Below, in pieces: positions 35,925 to 44,822 of a stretch of 64,000 bases of DNA. Below the pieces are notes generated by a model. The model was not told the origin of the DNA and did not search any database. It saw only the letters and a list, made by a program, of their open reading frames with translations. How positions within the stretch are numbered: position 1 is the stretch's first letter; every line of letters starts with the position of its first letter. Source of the stretch: Chitinophagales bacterium. Its GTDB lineage: Bacteria; Bacteroidota; Bacteroidia; Chitinophagales; CAIODY01. A program made the translations under genes and the position numbers. The stretch spans positions 27,512 to 91,511 of the forward strand of contig CANFST010000006.1 of NCBI GenBank assembly GCA_947449695.1, written 5' to 3'.

Positions 35925-38900
35925 ATGGCAAAAACAAAAGAATCAACAAGTGGTATGAAATACAACCGCTATTACACGGTGGAGGGCATAAACGTGTTCG
36001 ACATGTTTGAGTACGAATTGCGTACTAGTGTTATTAAAGACACCAACGGAAAAAATGTGTTTGAGATGAATGGTGTGGAGGTTCCAAAAACTTGGAGCCA
36101 AACTGCTACCGACATTTTAGCGCAAAAATATTTCCGCAAAGCTGGTGTGCCGCAACCTGATGGAACTACTGGACCTGAAAAATCAATTAAAGAAGTAGCT
36201 CACCGTATGGCAAACTGTTGGAAAGTGTGGGGTGAAAAATATGGCTATTTTGCTTCAGAGCAGGATGCACAAGTATTCTACGATGAGTTGATATATACTA
36301 TTGTAGGGCAGTTTGCTGCGCCCAATTCACCACAATGGTTCAACACAGGTTTGCACGAAAGTTATGGCATTACAGGCAAACCACAAGGACACTACTATGT
36401 TGACCCAGTGGACAGAAAATTAAAAAAATCAACTTCTGCATACGAACGTCCTCAACCACATGCTTGCTTTATATTAAGTGTGGATGATGATTTGGTAAAT
36501 GATGGCGGCATCATGGATTTGTGGATTCGTGAAGCTCGTATTTTTAAATATGGTTCAGGCGTTGGCACTAACTTTTCAAATGTTCGTGGCGAAGGCGAAA
36601 AATTGAGCGGCGGCGGCACTTCCAGCGGTTTGATGAGTTTCTTGAAAATTGGCGATAGAGCCGCAGGTGCAATAAAATCAGGTGGTACAACTCGTAGAGC
36701 TGCTAAAATGGTTTGTTTAGATTTAGACCATCCTGAAGCATTAACATTTATTGATTGGAAAGTAGAAGAAGAAAAGAAAGTGGCTGCATTGATTGCTGCT
36801 GGCTACGATAACCATTACGAAGGCGAAGCATACAGAACTGTATCGGGTCAAAATTCAAACAATTCAGTTCGTATTCCTAATTCATTTTTTGATGTTTTAG
36901 AAAAAGATGAAGTTTGGAATTTTACAGCCAGAACCAATGGCAGCACGATGCACAGCATCAAAGCTTCAAAATTGTGGGATAAAATTGCTTATGCAGCTTG
37001 GGCTTGCGCCGACCCTGGCGTTCAATACAACACTACAATTAATGAGTGGCACACTTGCCCTCAAGGTGGCGAAATCAGAGCATCGAACCCATGCAGCGAA
37101 TACATGTTTTTAGATAACACAGCATGTAATTTAGCATCCATGAATTTGATGAAATTGTTAGACCCAATCAGTTTAACATTCGATATCAAAGGCTACGAAC
37201 ACATCAGTCGTTTGTGGACAACAGTTCTAGAAATATCTGTGTTGATGGCGCAATTTCCATCGAAAGAAGTAGCACAATTATCTTACGAATATCGCACTTT
37301 AGGATTAGGCTACGCCAACTTAGGTGCATGTTTGATGGTGATGGGCATTCCTTACGATAGCGATAAAGCAAGAAGTATTGCCGCTTCTTTAACAGCAATT
37401 ATGACAGGAACTTCTTACAAAACTTCGGCTGAAATGGCGCAACATTTAGGCGCATTTGCACAATACGAAGAGAACCGTGAGGATATGCTGAAAGTAATAC
37501 GCAATCATCGTTATGCGGCTTATGATGCGAAAGAAAGCTACGAAGGTTTACAATTAAAACCACAAGGTATTGATGCCAAATATTGCCCAGATTATTTATT
37601 AAAAGCAGCATGCAAATCGTGGGATGATGCTTTGCAAATGGGTGAAAAATATGGTTTCAGAAATGCACAAGCAACCGTGATTGCACCGACTGGAACTATT
37701 GGATTGGTGATGGATTGCGACACCACAGGTGTTGAGCCGGATTTTGCTTTAGTGAAATTTAAAAAATTAAGCGGCGGTGGTTATTTCAAAATCATCAACC
37801 AATCGGTGCCATGGGCTTTGAGAACTTTAGGTTATAACAACAGCCAAGTGGAAGCTATTGTGAATTATGCAAAAGGACATGGCACATTAAATGGTTGTAA
37901 AGCTATTTCTTTAGATGCCTTGCGTAGCAAAGGTTTCAACGAAAAGGATATTGAAAAAATTGAATCAGCATTGCCAAGTGCATTTGATATTGGCTTCGCT
38001 ATCAATCCATTTACATTGGGCGAAGAAACCATGCAACGATTAGGTTTCAGCAGCGAAGTGTATGGTCATCCTAATTTCCATTTATTAGAAAAATTAGGAT
38101 TTACACAAACTCAAATTGATGAAGCTAACATTTATGTTTGTGGCACAATGACTGTAGAAGGTGCACCATTCCTAAAAGAAGAGCACTTGCCAGTTTTTGA
38201 TACAGCCAATAAATGTGGCACAACAGGTACAAGATTTATTCATGCACACGGACACATTCGTATGATGGGTGCAACGCAACCTTTCATCAGCGGTGCGATT
38301 TCTAAAACCATTAATTTACCAAACGAAGCATCGGTTGAAGATATTCAAAGCTGCTACAAATTGAGTTGGGAATTGTGTTTGAAGGCGAATGCTGTTTATC
38401 GTGATGGTAGCAAAATGAGCCAACCATTGAACAATAAAAAAGATGATAAAAAAGTAGAAGCAGGCTCAACACCAATGGAGATGAGCTCTTTAACGGTGGA
38501 TGAATTGTTGGAAGAAGTTACCAAACGTGTACAAGCCAGCCCCGATACACAATTGAAACGTGCATTGGCTCGTGTGGTTGAACGCAAATCGTTGCCAGCT
38601 AAGCGTCATGGCTATACACACAAAGCAAAAATTGACGGACAAGCAGTGTTTGTGCGTACTGGCGAATATGGCGATGGCACTTTGGGCGAATTGTTTATTG
38701 ATATGCACAAAGAAGGTGCAGCATTCCGCAGTATGCTGAATTGCTTTGCCATAGCGGTTTCTGTAGGTTTGCAATATGGTGTGCCATTGGAAGAATTTGT
38801 AGATAAATTCACATTCACACGATTTGAACCTGCCGGAAGAATTGACCATCCGAATATTAAGAGTGGTACATCAGTAGTTGATTTTATCTTCCGTTTGTTG

Positions 38901-39188
38901 GGTTATGAATATTTACATCGCACTGATTTGGTGCATGTGCAAACAGAAGTTGAAAATGAATATGTTCGTGAAATGCAGGCTGAAGGAGAATTTGAAGCCG
39001 CAGTTGTAAAATCAGAAACGATGGAAACAGTTTCATTAGTGAAATCAGTTAATGGAATGAAAGCTGTAAAACCAGTTAAACATGCTGTTGGTGATGCACC
39101 AGCTTGTAGCACTTGTGGACACACAACAGTTCGCAGCGGCACTTGCTACAAATGTTTGAATTGCGGAACCACAACGGGTTGTGTTTAA
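35925..39188 (+). CDS. nrdJ: Adenosylcobalamin-dependent (class II) ribonucleotide reductase
   Basis: This enzyme makes deoxyribonucleotides using a radical from adenosylcobalamin. The 1087-residue product has [22 protein letters not shown] with one redox Cys, the active-site NPCSEY (Asn388, Cys390, Glu392), and [15 protein letters not shown]. It has a long C-terminal part ending in a zinc-binding and redox tail, [20 protein letters not shown], then CV at the very end. Size fits the large bacterial NrdJ. It needs no oxygen and no NrdB, but depends on B12; I saw no cobalamin riboswitch in the leader. It is a single gene with its own terminator. Confidence 0.96.
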   Translation: MAKTKESTSGMKYNRYYTVEGINVFDMFEYELRTSVIKDTNGKNVFEMNGVEVPKTWSQTATDILAQKYFRKAGVPQPDGTTGPEKSIKEVAHRMANCWKVWGEKYGYFASEQDAQVFYDELIYTIVGQFAAPNSPQWFNTGLHESYGITGKPQGHYYVDPVDRKLKKSTSAYERPQPHACFILSVDDDLVNDGGIMDLWIREARIFKYGSGVGTNFSNVRGEGEKLSGGGTSSGLMSFLKIGDRAAGAIKSGGTTRRAAKMVCLDLDHPEALTFIDWKVEEEKKVAALIAAGYDNHYEGEAYRTVSGQNSNNSVRIPNSFFDVLEKDEVWNFTARTNGSTMHSIKASKLWDKIAYAAWACADPGVQYNTTINEWHTCPQGGEIRASNPCSEYMFLDNTACNLASMNLMKLLDPISLTFDIKGYEHISRLWTTVLEISVLMAQFPSKEVAQLSYEYRTLGLGYANLGACLMVMGIPYDSDKARSIAASLTAIMTGTSYKTSAEMAQHLGAFAQYEENREDMLKVIRNHRYAAYDAKESYEGLQLKPQGIDAKYCPDYLLKAACKSWDDALQMGEKYGFRNAQATVIAPTGTIGLVMDCDTTGVEPDFALVKFKKLSGGGYFKIINQSVPWALRTLGYNNSQVEAIVNYAKGHGTLNGCKAISLDALRSKGFNEKDIEKIESALPSAFDIGFAINPFTLGEETMQRLGFSSEVYGHPNFHLLEKLGFTQTQIDEANIYVCGTMTVEGAPFLKEEHLPVFDTANKCGTTGTRFIHAHGHIRMMGATQPFISGAISKTINLPNEASVEDIQSCYKLSWELCLKANAVYRDGSKMSQPLNNKKDDKKVEAGSTPMEMSSLTVDELLEEVTKRVQASPDTQLKRALARVVERKSLPAKRHGYTHKAKIDGQAVFVRTGEYGDGTLGELFIDMHKEGAAFRSMLNCFAIAVSVGLQYGVPLEEFVDKFTFTRFEPAGRIDHPNIKSGTSVVDFIFRLLGYEYLHRTDLVHVQTEVENEYVREMQAEGEFEAAVVKSETMETVSLVKSVNGMKAVKPVKHAVGDAPACSTCGHTTVRSGTCYKCLNCGTTTGCV

Positions 39189-39230
39189 TCAGTTTGTAAA
39201 GTAGTTCATCAAGTTAAAAAGTTTATAAAG

Positions 39231-39270
39231 AAAACCGCTTCGCAGAAATGTTGAAGCGGTTTTTTGTTTT
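39231..39270 (+). terminator. Terminator of the RNR gene
   Basis: A perfect 11-bp stem, AAAACCGCTTC (39231-39241) with GAAGCGGTTTT (39253-39263), is followed by a T-run. Confidence 0.9.
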
Positions 39271-39314
39271 TAAAATCAATATTGTATGTTTGCTTTATTA
39301 AATTAATTCAAATC

Positions 39315-40274
39315 ATGAAATTGCTTAAAAGCCTTATTCTGCTTACTTTCTTTACGATCTCCGCTCAACAATTATTTGCTCAGTATGAAATCTCAAATGC
39401 TGAATTAATTCCTGTCATAAAAAAAGGAACAACATTCTTTATTATGCCAAATACAACTTCCGATTTATCAAAATCGTATCAAGAAGTTATTTCGCAATGC
39501 TGGAAATTTAATACGATTAAATTCATAACAGTTGATGAAATTGATGCCAATCTTTCTCCAGAAAATTCATTTATAGAATTAACTAAAGAGACAATTGAAA
39601 CCATGAAAGGTATGGGTACAAAATATCAAACCAGTAAATTAAGTTATTGTTGGTTTTTTCATTTATGGAAAGGAAAAGATAAAATGTTTGCTAAAAACAA
39701 AAAACTCAAACAACACTTAAAAGAAGAAATTGCTCGATTAGAATTATACCCTGACATTGATTTGTATAAAGATGAAAAACTGCTTGATAACACTGATTGT
39801 GATTATGGTGGACATTTCAGGAATTGGGGACTGGGCTATGCTAAAAATCTTTTTCAACAGCTTGCCATTTATTTGAAAAAAGGAAAAGAAAAAAAACTAC
39901 ATTTTGAAAATGAATTTGTAAACAAAGCGCAAATAAATAAGTTACGTAGAGATACTTTATTCATTCCGCAATATTTGTTGATTAAAGAAAGATTGTTCAT
40001 ATCACAAGAAAAAAAACGGGATGAAAGTATGTTTGAAGATTATAAGAAAAAACATCAACTGCTTTCAGAGGAAGAACTCAATGACAAAATCGTGAATTGC
40101 ACTAAGCCATTTTATTATATCAGTTATGTTCATGACGATGCCAGCAAATGGTTTTGTGTAGTTAATGCATTTACAGGTGAAGTAGTTTATTGCGACTTTT
40201 CGCACTTTAATGCAAATGCAGCAGCTGGAGATTTTAAAGATTTGTACAAAGCAATCATGGCAGAAAGTAAGTAA
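39315..40274 (+). CDS. Secreted protein of unknown function
   Basis: I do not recognise the family. From the ATG at 39315 it is 319 residues with a signal peptide MKLLKSLILLTFFTISAQQ and LFA cut before Q. A TATGTTTG -7 box at 39285-39292 rules out the upstream in-frame TTG at 39264. The mature part is soluble and Lys-rich, with a basic helical stretch in the middle (KKLKQHLKEEIARLE, KKGKEKKLH). The end FCVVNAFTGEVVYCDFSHF resembles a PepSY-like hairpin, but too weakly to assign. Confidence 0.75.
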   Translation: MKLLKSLILLTFFTISAQQLFAQYEISNAELIPVIKKGTTFFIMPNTTSDLSKSYQEVISQCWKFNTIKFITVDEIDANLSPENSFIELTKETIETMKGMGTKYQTSKLSYCWFFHLWKGKDKMFAKNKKLKQHLKEEIARLELYPDIDLYKDEKLLDNTDCDYGGHFRNWGLGYAKNLFQQLAIYLKKGKEKKLHFENEFVNKAQINKLRRDTLFIPQYLLIKERLFISQEKKRDESMFEDYKKKHQLLSEEELNDKIVNCTKPFYYISYVHDDASKWFCVVNAFTGEVVYCDFSHFNANAAAGDFKDLYKAIMAESK

Positions 40275-40441
40275 TCCATAATAGTTAAAAAGAAACCTAT
40301 ACCCTCTATACTATTGCATTTGCTATTTTGGAATTAGTTCAACCGATGGATTCACTTTACTGCATCAATTAAAGTTTGAAATGGCATAAAAACCAACCAA
40401 CACAAACAATAATTCTGTTTCAAATTCCTACTTTTGTTTTC

Positions 40442-40537
40442 ATGTCGAATATTTTAATTGAACAAACTCACCAATTTTTAAAACATCCTGCAACTATTGA
40501 TTCCATCAATGAATCCAAAGAATTATTTCTTAAGTAA
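40442..40537 (+). pseudogene. Partial second copy of the ligA 5' end
   Basis: A 31-codon frame, ATG to TAA, encodes MSNILIEQTHQFLKHPATID then SINESKELFLK. It matches the N-terminus of the intact ligase 750 bp downstream (LQSHQFLKHPANVDSIN). Over the best 45 bases (40467-40511 against 41223-41267) I count 39 identities, in the same frame. A -7 box TACTTTTG (40429-40436) precedes it, whereas no such box lies right before the intact ligA. It is a leftover or duplicated 5' fragment; a tiny expressed peptide cannot be excluded. Confidence 0.75.
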
Positions 40538-40564
40538 GTTTGCGTAAAATAATGAAAATTAAAT

Positions 40565-41170
40565 TTGATAAACACCGAAACATATAACTCCATTGAAAGA
40601 GAAAACAGAAGCAAGAAAATAAAATGGACTGTTGCAATAGCAGTCTTCTTGTTTTTTTTAGACTACATTTTTATTTTTTACAGTCAGAATTTTTCAGTTG
40701 AATTATCAGTTGCAATTTATGTTTCATTATTTGTCGGAGGAGCAGTAATCTTTTTGATGTGGGCAAAAAACGCTGATGATACTATTTTGGAAAAATCAAA
40801 AAAACTTCTGCTTAGCTTTGTAATTATTGATCCATTCCTTGGCTCTGCTTTTCTCGGGCATAAAAAATACGAAGATTTTCAACTTACAAAAAACAAAGCC
40901 ACTACTTATGGAACTATTTTGAAAATATATAGCCGAAGCCATATTAAAGGTGGAATTGATTATTTTGCTGTTGTTAGTGCTAATTTTAATGATGGGAATG
41001 AATGGCGAAGTTATCGAATGAGAAGTCAATGGCAATATGGTGTTGGAGACAGTGTCGTAATTAATTATTCATTTGAAGAACCGAAGATTAGTAGGATTAT
41101 TGGAAAAAAATTAAACGAGCATCCAAACAATTTTGACACCATTCATTTTAAATCAAGAACATTCGAATAA
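40565..41170 (+). CDS. Membrane protein of unknown function lying inside the ligA duplication
   Basis: Not recognised. The frame gives 201 residues: a charged start, two or three membrane helices (about 20-40, 45-65 and possibly 80-95), then a soluble C-terminal domain with DYFAVVSANFNDGNEWRSY and YGVGDSVVINYSFEEPKI, like small proteins with a beta-rich DUF3592-type tail. No ATG is available; a TTG at 40565 is the likely start, 22 bp after a TAAGTTTG -7 box (40535-40542) that overlaps the end of the ligA fragment. It lies between the two ligA 5' copies, and ligA follows 21 bp after its stop. Confidence 0.7.
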   Translation: MINTETYNSIERENRSKKIKWTVAIAVFLFFLDYIFIFYSQNFSVELSVAIYVSLFVGGAVIFLMWAKNADDTILEKSKKLLLSFVIIDPFLGSAFLGHKKYEDFQLTKNKATTYGTILKIYSRSHIKGGIDYFAVVSANFNDGNEWRSYRMRSQWQYGVGDSVVINYSFEEPKISRIIGKKLNEHPNNFDTIHFKSRTFE

Positions 41171-41191
41171 TTTTTTTATTTCAACAATCCA

Positions 41192-43273
41192 ATGCAAGAC
41201 AATTCAATAATAATTTTACAATCTCACCAATTTTTAAAGCACCCAGCAAACGTTGATTCCATCAATGCTTTGAGAGATGTTTTGCATTTTCACGAACATC
41301 GTTATTATGTTTTAGATGAACCATTAATCAGTGATTTTGAATACGACACTTTATTCAATCAATTAAAAGAAATTGAAAAAAAATATCCAGAATTAATTAC
41401 ACCTGATTCACCTACACAACGTGTTGGAATTGGTTTGAGTGAGGATTTTAATGAAGTGAAACATCTTGTTCCAATGCTGAGTCTGGAGAATAGTTATAAT
41501 GCAGATGACTTGAAAGACTGGGACAGAAAAGTAAAAGAATTTATCGAAGCCGATAATGTGGAATATGTGGTTGAGCCCAAATTTGATGGTGGTGGAATCT
41601 CCATCATTTTTGAAAATAATATTTTTAATCGTGGCGCTACTCGTGGCGATGGTAGCGTTGGCGAAGAGATTACAAACAATTTAAAGCAATTGCGCAGCAT
41701 ACCGCTAACTGCGGATTTTAAGAAACATGGCATCAGCAAAATTGAAATCAGAGGTGAAGTAATTATTCCAAATGAAAAATTTAAAAAGATAAATCAGCAA
41801 CGGGTCGAAAATAATTTGCCTCCGTTTGCTAACCCCAGAAATGCTGCTACTGGCGGCTTACGGATGAAAGACCCAAAAGAAGTAGCACAACGTGGCATGG
41901 AAGCTTTTTTATATCATGTAAGTTTTTGTGAAGATGAAAATGGAAATGATGCACTTCGTAAAATCATTAAACATCATTCGCAAGCCATTGAAATGATTGA
42001 TAAATTGGGTATTCGCAGCTCCAATTCTGTTTTAACTGTTTGTAAAAATATTGATGAAGTAATTGCAAAATGCAATGAATGGGAAGCCAAGCGCAACTCA
42101 TTGGATTATGAAATTGATGGCATGGTAGTGAAGGTGAATTCATTAATTCTGCAAGAAAAATGTGGTTACACTGCACATCATCCACGTTGGGCGATTGCTT
42201 ATAAATTTGCTGCAAAGCAATCTACATCAGCACTTTTGAATATTGAGTATCAGGTGGGGAGAACTGGTGCAATTACACCAGTGGCGAAAATTGAACCTGT
42301 GCCTTTAGCTGGTATTACCATTTCTTCAATCTCACTTTTTAATGAAGATGTGATTCGCGAAAAAGATTTGATGATTGGCGATAAAGTCTTGATTGAACGC
42401 AGCGGTGATGTAATTCCATACATTGTGAAATCATTGGCTGATGCCAGAAATGGAAGCGAACAAAAAATAGTTTTCCTAACAAATTGCCCTTCATGCAATT
42501 CTATTCTTGCAAAACCAGAAGATGAAGCAGTGTGGCGTTGTGTGAATGTAAATTGTCCTGCACAAAGTGTTGAGCGTATTATTCATTTTGTATCGAAAGA
42601 TGCAATGGATGTGAAAGGATTGGGTGAAGCCAATATTCGTAAGTTTTATGAAATGGGCTTACTGACTGATATTCCAAGCATTTTTAAATTGGATTTTGAA
42701 AAAATTTCTACTTTAGATGGCTTTGGAGAAAAATCAATCAACAACATGAAAGCCGCTTTGGAAGCTTGCAAACAACAATCATTAAACAAATTAATTTTCG
42801 GTTTAGGAATTCGTTTTGTGGGCGAAGGCACAGCCAAAAATCTGGAAAGAACCATTCATCACTTATTCGATTTGAAAGAAAAATCGGTTGAAGATTTATT
42901 ACAAATTGGTGATGTCGGTGATAAAGTAGCTGCTTCTATTTTTGAATATTTTCATAATGATGAAAACCTAAAAATGCTGAGTGAATTGCAATCACATGGT
43001 TTGAATATGGATGCAAAAATTGAAGGTGATGCAGCATCAAAAAAATTCAACGGACTTACTTTTTTATTCACTGGCACTTTACCTACATTGGGCAGAAGCA
43101 AAGCCGAAGAAATGGTAGAAGCCAATGGTGGTGCAATATTGGGAAGTGTAAGCAAAAAACTAAACTTTTTAGTGGTTGGTACTGATGCTGGCAGCAAATT
43201 GGAAAAAGCACAAAAAATTACCACAATAAAAATTATTGATGAAGCAGAATTTTTGAAAATGGTGAATGAGTAA
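41192..43273 (+). CDS. ligA: NAD-dependent DNA ligase
   Basis: This enzyme seals nicks in DNA during replication and repair using NAD+. The 693-residue product is complete. It has the Ia domain with HEHRYYVLDEPLISDFEYD, the adenylation site VEPKFDGGG with Lys130, an OB fold with YQVGRTGAITPVA, the zinc finger (CPSCNSILAKPEDEAVWRC with VNCPAQ), HhH repeats, and a C-terminal BRCT domain (FLFTGTLPTLGRSKAEEMVE). It may depend on promoters upstream of the 201-residue membrane protein, as none is seen directly before its ATG. Its 5' end is partly duplicated at 40442. Confidence 0.97.
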   Translation: MQDNSIIILQSHQFLKHPANVDSINALRDVLHFHEHRYYVLDEPLISDFEYDTLFNQLKEIEKKYPELITPDSPTQRVGIGLSEDFNEVKHLVPMLSLENSYNADDLKDWDRKVKEFIEADNVEYVVEPKFDGGGISIIFENNIFNRGATRGDGSVGEEITNNLKQLRSIPLTADFKKHGISKIEIRGEVIIPNEKFKKINQQRVENNLPPFANPRNAATGGLRMKDPKEVAQRGMEAFLYHVSFCEDENGNDALRKIIKHHSQAIEMIDKLGIRSSNSVLTVCKNIDEVIAKCNEWEAKRNSLDYEIDGMVVKVNSLILQEKCGYTAHHPRWAIAYKFAAKQSTSALLNIEYQVGRTGAITPVAKIEPVPLAGITISSISLFNEDVIREKDLMIGDKVLIERSGDVIPYIVKSLADARNGSEQKIVFLTNCPSCNSILAKPEDEAVWRCVNVNCPAQSVERIIHFVSKDAMDVKGLGEANIRKFYEMGLLTDIPSIFKLDFEKISTLDGFGEKSINNMKAALEACKQQSLNKLIFGLGIRFVGEGTAKNLERTIHHLFDLKEKSVEDLLQIGDVGDKVAASIFEYFHNDENLKMLSELQSHGLNMDAKIEGDAASKKFNGLTFLFTGTLPTLGRSKAEEMVEANGGAILGSVSKKLNFLVVGTDAGSKLEKAQKITTIKIIDEAEFLKMVNE

Positions 43274-43333
43274 AAATAATCAAATAGTTTGTTGTAAGTA
43301 TTTAGTTTTGAAGTCCAAAATTGATAAGTAAAA

Positions 43334-43567
43334 ATGGAAACACACAAAATAGTTTTTTTTGGCATTGGCATTTTAGTTATTGCATTCATTCAGGTTTTAT
43401 TCATCCGATTCATGAAATGGCTTGGCAGCAAAGAGGGAGATTTTAGCATCTTAAAAGATAATTATCGAATTCTCATTCAATTTACCACCATGATTGTGTT
43501 TGCAGTTTTGCTGGCAGTTTTATTGGCTATTTATCAAGCAATATTTCACGATTTATTCAATTTTTAA
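43334..43567 (+). CDS. Small two-helix membrane protein
   Basis: The 77-residue product has two membrane helices (about 5-25 and 50-70) joined by a polar loop (KWLGSKEGDFSILKDNYR). I do not recognise it. Its stop shares bases with the thiD start (TAATG), so the two are translationally coupled, and it follows ligA by 60 bp. Function unknown. Confidence 0.7.
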   Translation: METHKIVFFGIGILVIAFIQVLFIRFMKWLGSKEGDFSILKDNYRILIQFTTMIVFAVLLAVLLAIYQAIFHDLFNF

Positions 43568-44322
43568 TGCCTAAGAAAATAATTTACAATCGCCCAATCA
43601 TTCTTTCAATTGGTGGATTCGATCCTTCAGGCGGAGCTGGAATTTCAGCAGATATCAAAACATTTGAGCAACACAATGTCATTGGCTTGAGTGTTGCTAC
43701 TTGCATCACTATTCAGAATGAAAATGAATTTAAAAAAGTGTACTGGCTTTCTTTCAAACAAATAAAAGAGCAAATACAAGTTTTGTTAAAATCGTATTCT
43801 ATTAAAATTATCAAAATTGGTTTGATTAAAGATTTCAAAATGCTAAACAATATCATTTCATTACTGAAAAAAAATATTCCTGAATGCAAAATAATTTTTG
43901 ACCCTATTCTTAAAGCCACAGCTGGCTTTAGTTTTCATAAAAAAATAGCATTAGAAAAGATTATAGATAATTTTTTTTTGCTGACTCCAAATTGGCTGGA
44001 AGCTAAAACTTTATTTAACACTGACAATCCAGTATTATTTTTTAAAGAGCATCAATTGAATTGTAACATTTTATTAAAAGGTGGGCATAGCGATAACGAA
44101 AGATTTGCAACAGATATTTTATTTTCCAAAAAAGGAGAAAATATTTTCAAATCAAAAAGATTAAAAAATATCGAAAAACATGGTAGTGGCTGTGTGCTAT
44201 CTTCATCTATAGCATCTAATTTAGGGCTTGGCATGAACTTGGAAAAGTCTTGCGAAAATGCAAAAAAGTATGTTTTCAATTTTTTGAGTAGCAACAATAA
44301 TAGATTGGGTTACCAAACCTGA
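43567..44322 (+). CDS. thiD: Hydroxymethylpyrimidine/phosphomethylpyrimidine kinase
   Basis: This enzyme phosphorylates hydroxymethylpyrimidine (phosphate) in thiamine synthesis. The 251-residue product has the ribokinase-fold stretches ILSIGGFDPSGGAGISADIK and GLSVATCITIQN, then IIFDPILKATAG, NILLKGGHS and the anion-hole/catalytic EKHGSGCVLSSSIA; the GSGC context replaces the usual GTGC, with the catalytic position occupied by Cys as normal for ThiD. It is coupled to the small membrane protein before it. No other thi genes are adjacent. Confidence 0.9.
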   Translation: MPKKIIYNRPIILSIGGFDPSGGAGISADIKTFEQHNVIGLSVATCITIQNENEFKKVYWLSFKQIKEQIQVLLKSYSIKIIKIGLIKDFKMLNNIISLLKKNIPECKIIFDPILKATAGFSFHKKIALEKIIDNFFLLTPNWLEAKTLFNTDNPVLFFKEHQLNCNILLKGGHSDNERFATDILFSKKGENIFKSKRLKNIEKHGSGCVLSSSIASNLGLGMNLEKSCENAKKYVFNFLSSNNNRLGYQT

Positions 44323-44330
44323 AATTAACA

Positions 44331-44366
44331 AAAAAGGTAAATTGAAATTCAATTTGCCTTTTTATT
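44331..44366. terminator. Terminator between thiD and the convergent small gene
   Basis: A near-perfect 16-bp stem, AAAAAGGTAAATTGAA (44331-44346) with TTCAATTTGCCTTTTT (44348-44363), has one G-U pair; the innermost bases open to form the loop. A- and T-runs allow use in both directions. Confidence 0.8.
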
Positions 44367-44428
44367 TACAAGATTGAATTATCCTATTCTTTCCTCAATC
44401 TCTTTTCTTATCTCATCAATAAAATTAA

Positions 44429-44737
44429 TTATTGGAGGGTTATAATGTTCGATTTTCTAACAAAATAGCCTACTATTAATCCTAAAATTGAAAAAATAAT
44501 AATTGGAAATAGCCACCAAAATACGAGTAATAAGAATGACAAGATTGCTCCAATGCTAATAATTCCAATCAACATCCATGCACTGATATTAATGATGTTA
44601 TTAGTATACCTACTAGATGAAAAAACTCCAATACTTATTCCAAATGATAATGGAACCATCCACACAAGTTTGTAGATCATTTCTTCGTGAGCAAAAAAAC
44701 AAAAATAAAAGAAGATTAAAATCAATAATAATTTCAT
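44429..44737 (-). CDS. Small hydrophobic membrane protein
   Basis: This 102-residue product from the ATG at 44737 has three or four membrane helices with short loops (RYTNN, RKSN). A TTG 33 bp further upstream is another possible start. I do not recognise the family. It lies 85 bp downstream of thrS on the same strand and could be on its transcript. The regular alternation of helices and charged ends supports it being real, but evidence is modest. Confidence 0.5.
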   Translation of the reverse strand: MKLLLILIFFYFCFFAHEEMIYKLVWMVPLSFGISIGVFSSSRYTNNIINISAWMLIGIISIGAILSFLLLVFWWLFPIIIFSILGLIVGYFVRKSNIITLQ

Positions 44738-44822
44738 AATGCAGAACCAAATGACACCTTTTTTTGTCAAAGCTTCTTTTTGATTTGAGATGGGTTATTT
44801 TTTTTCTTCCTCATTCATTTTT

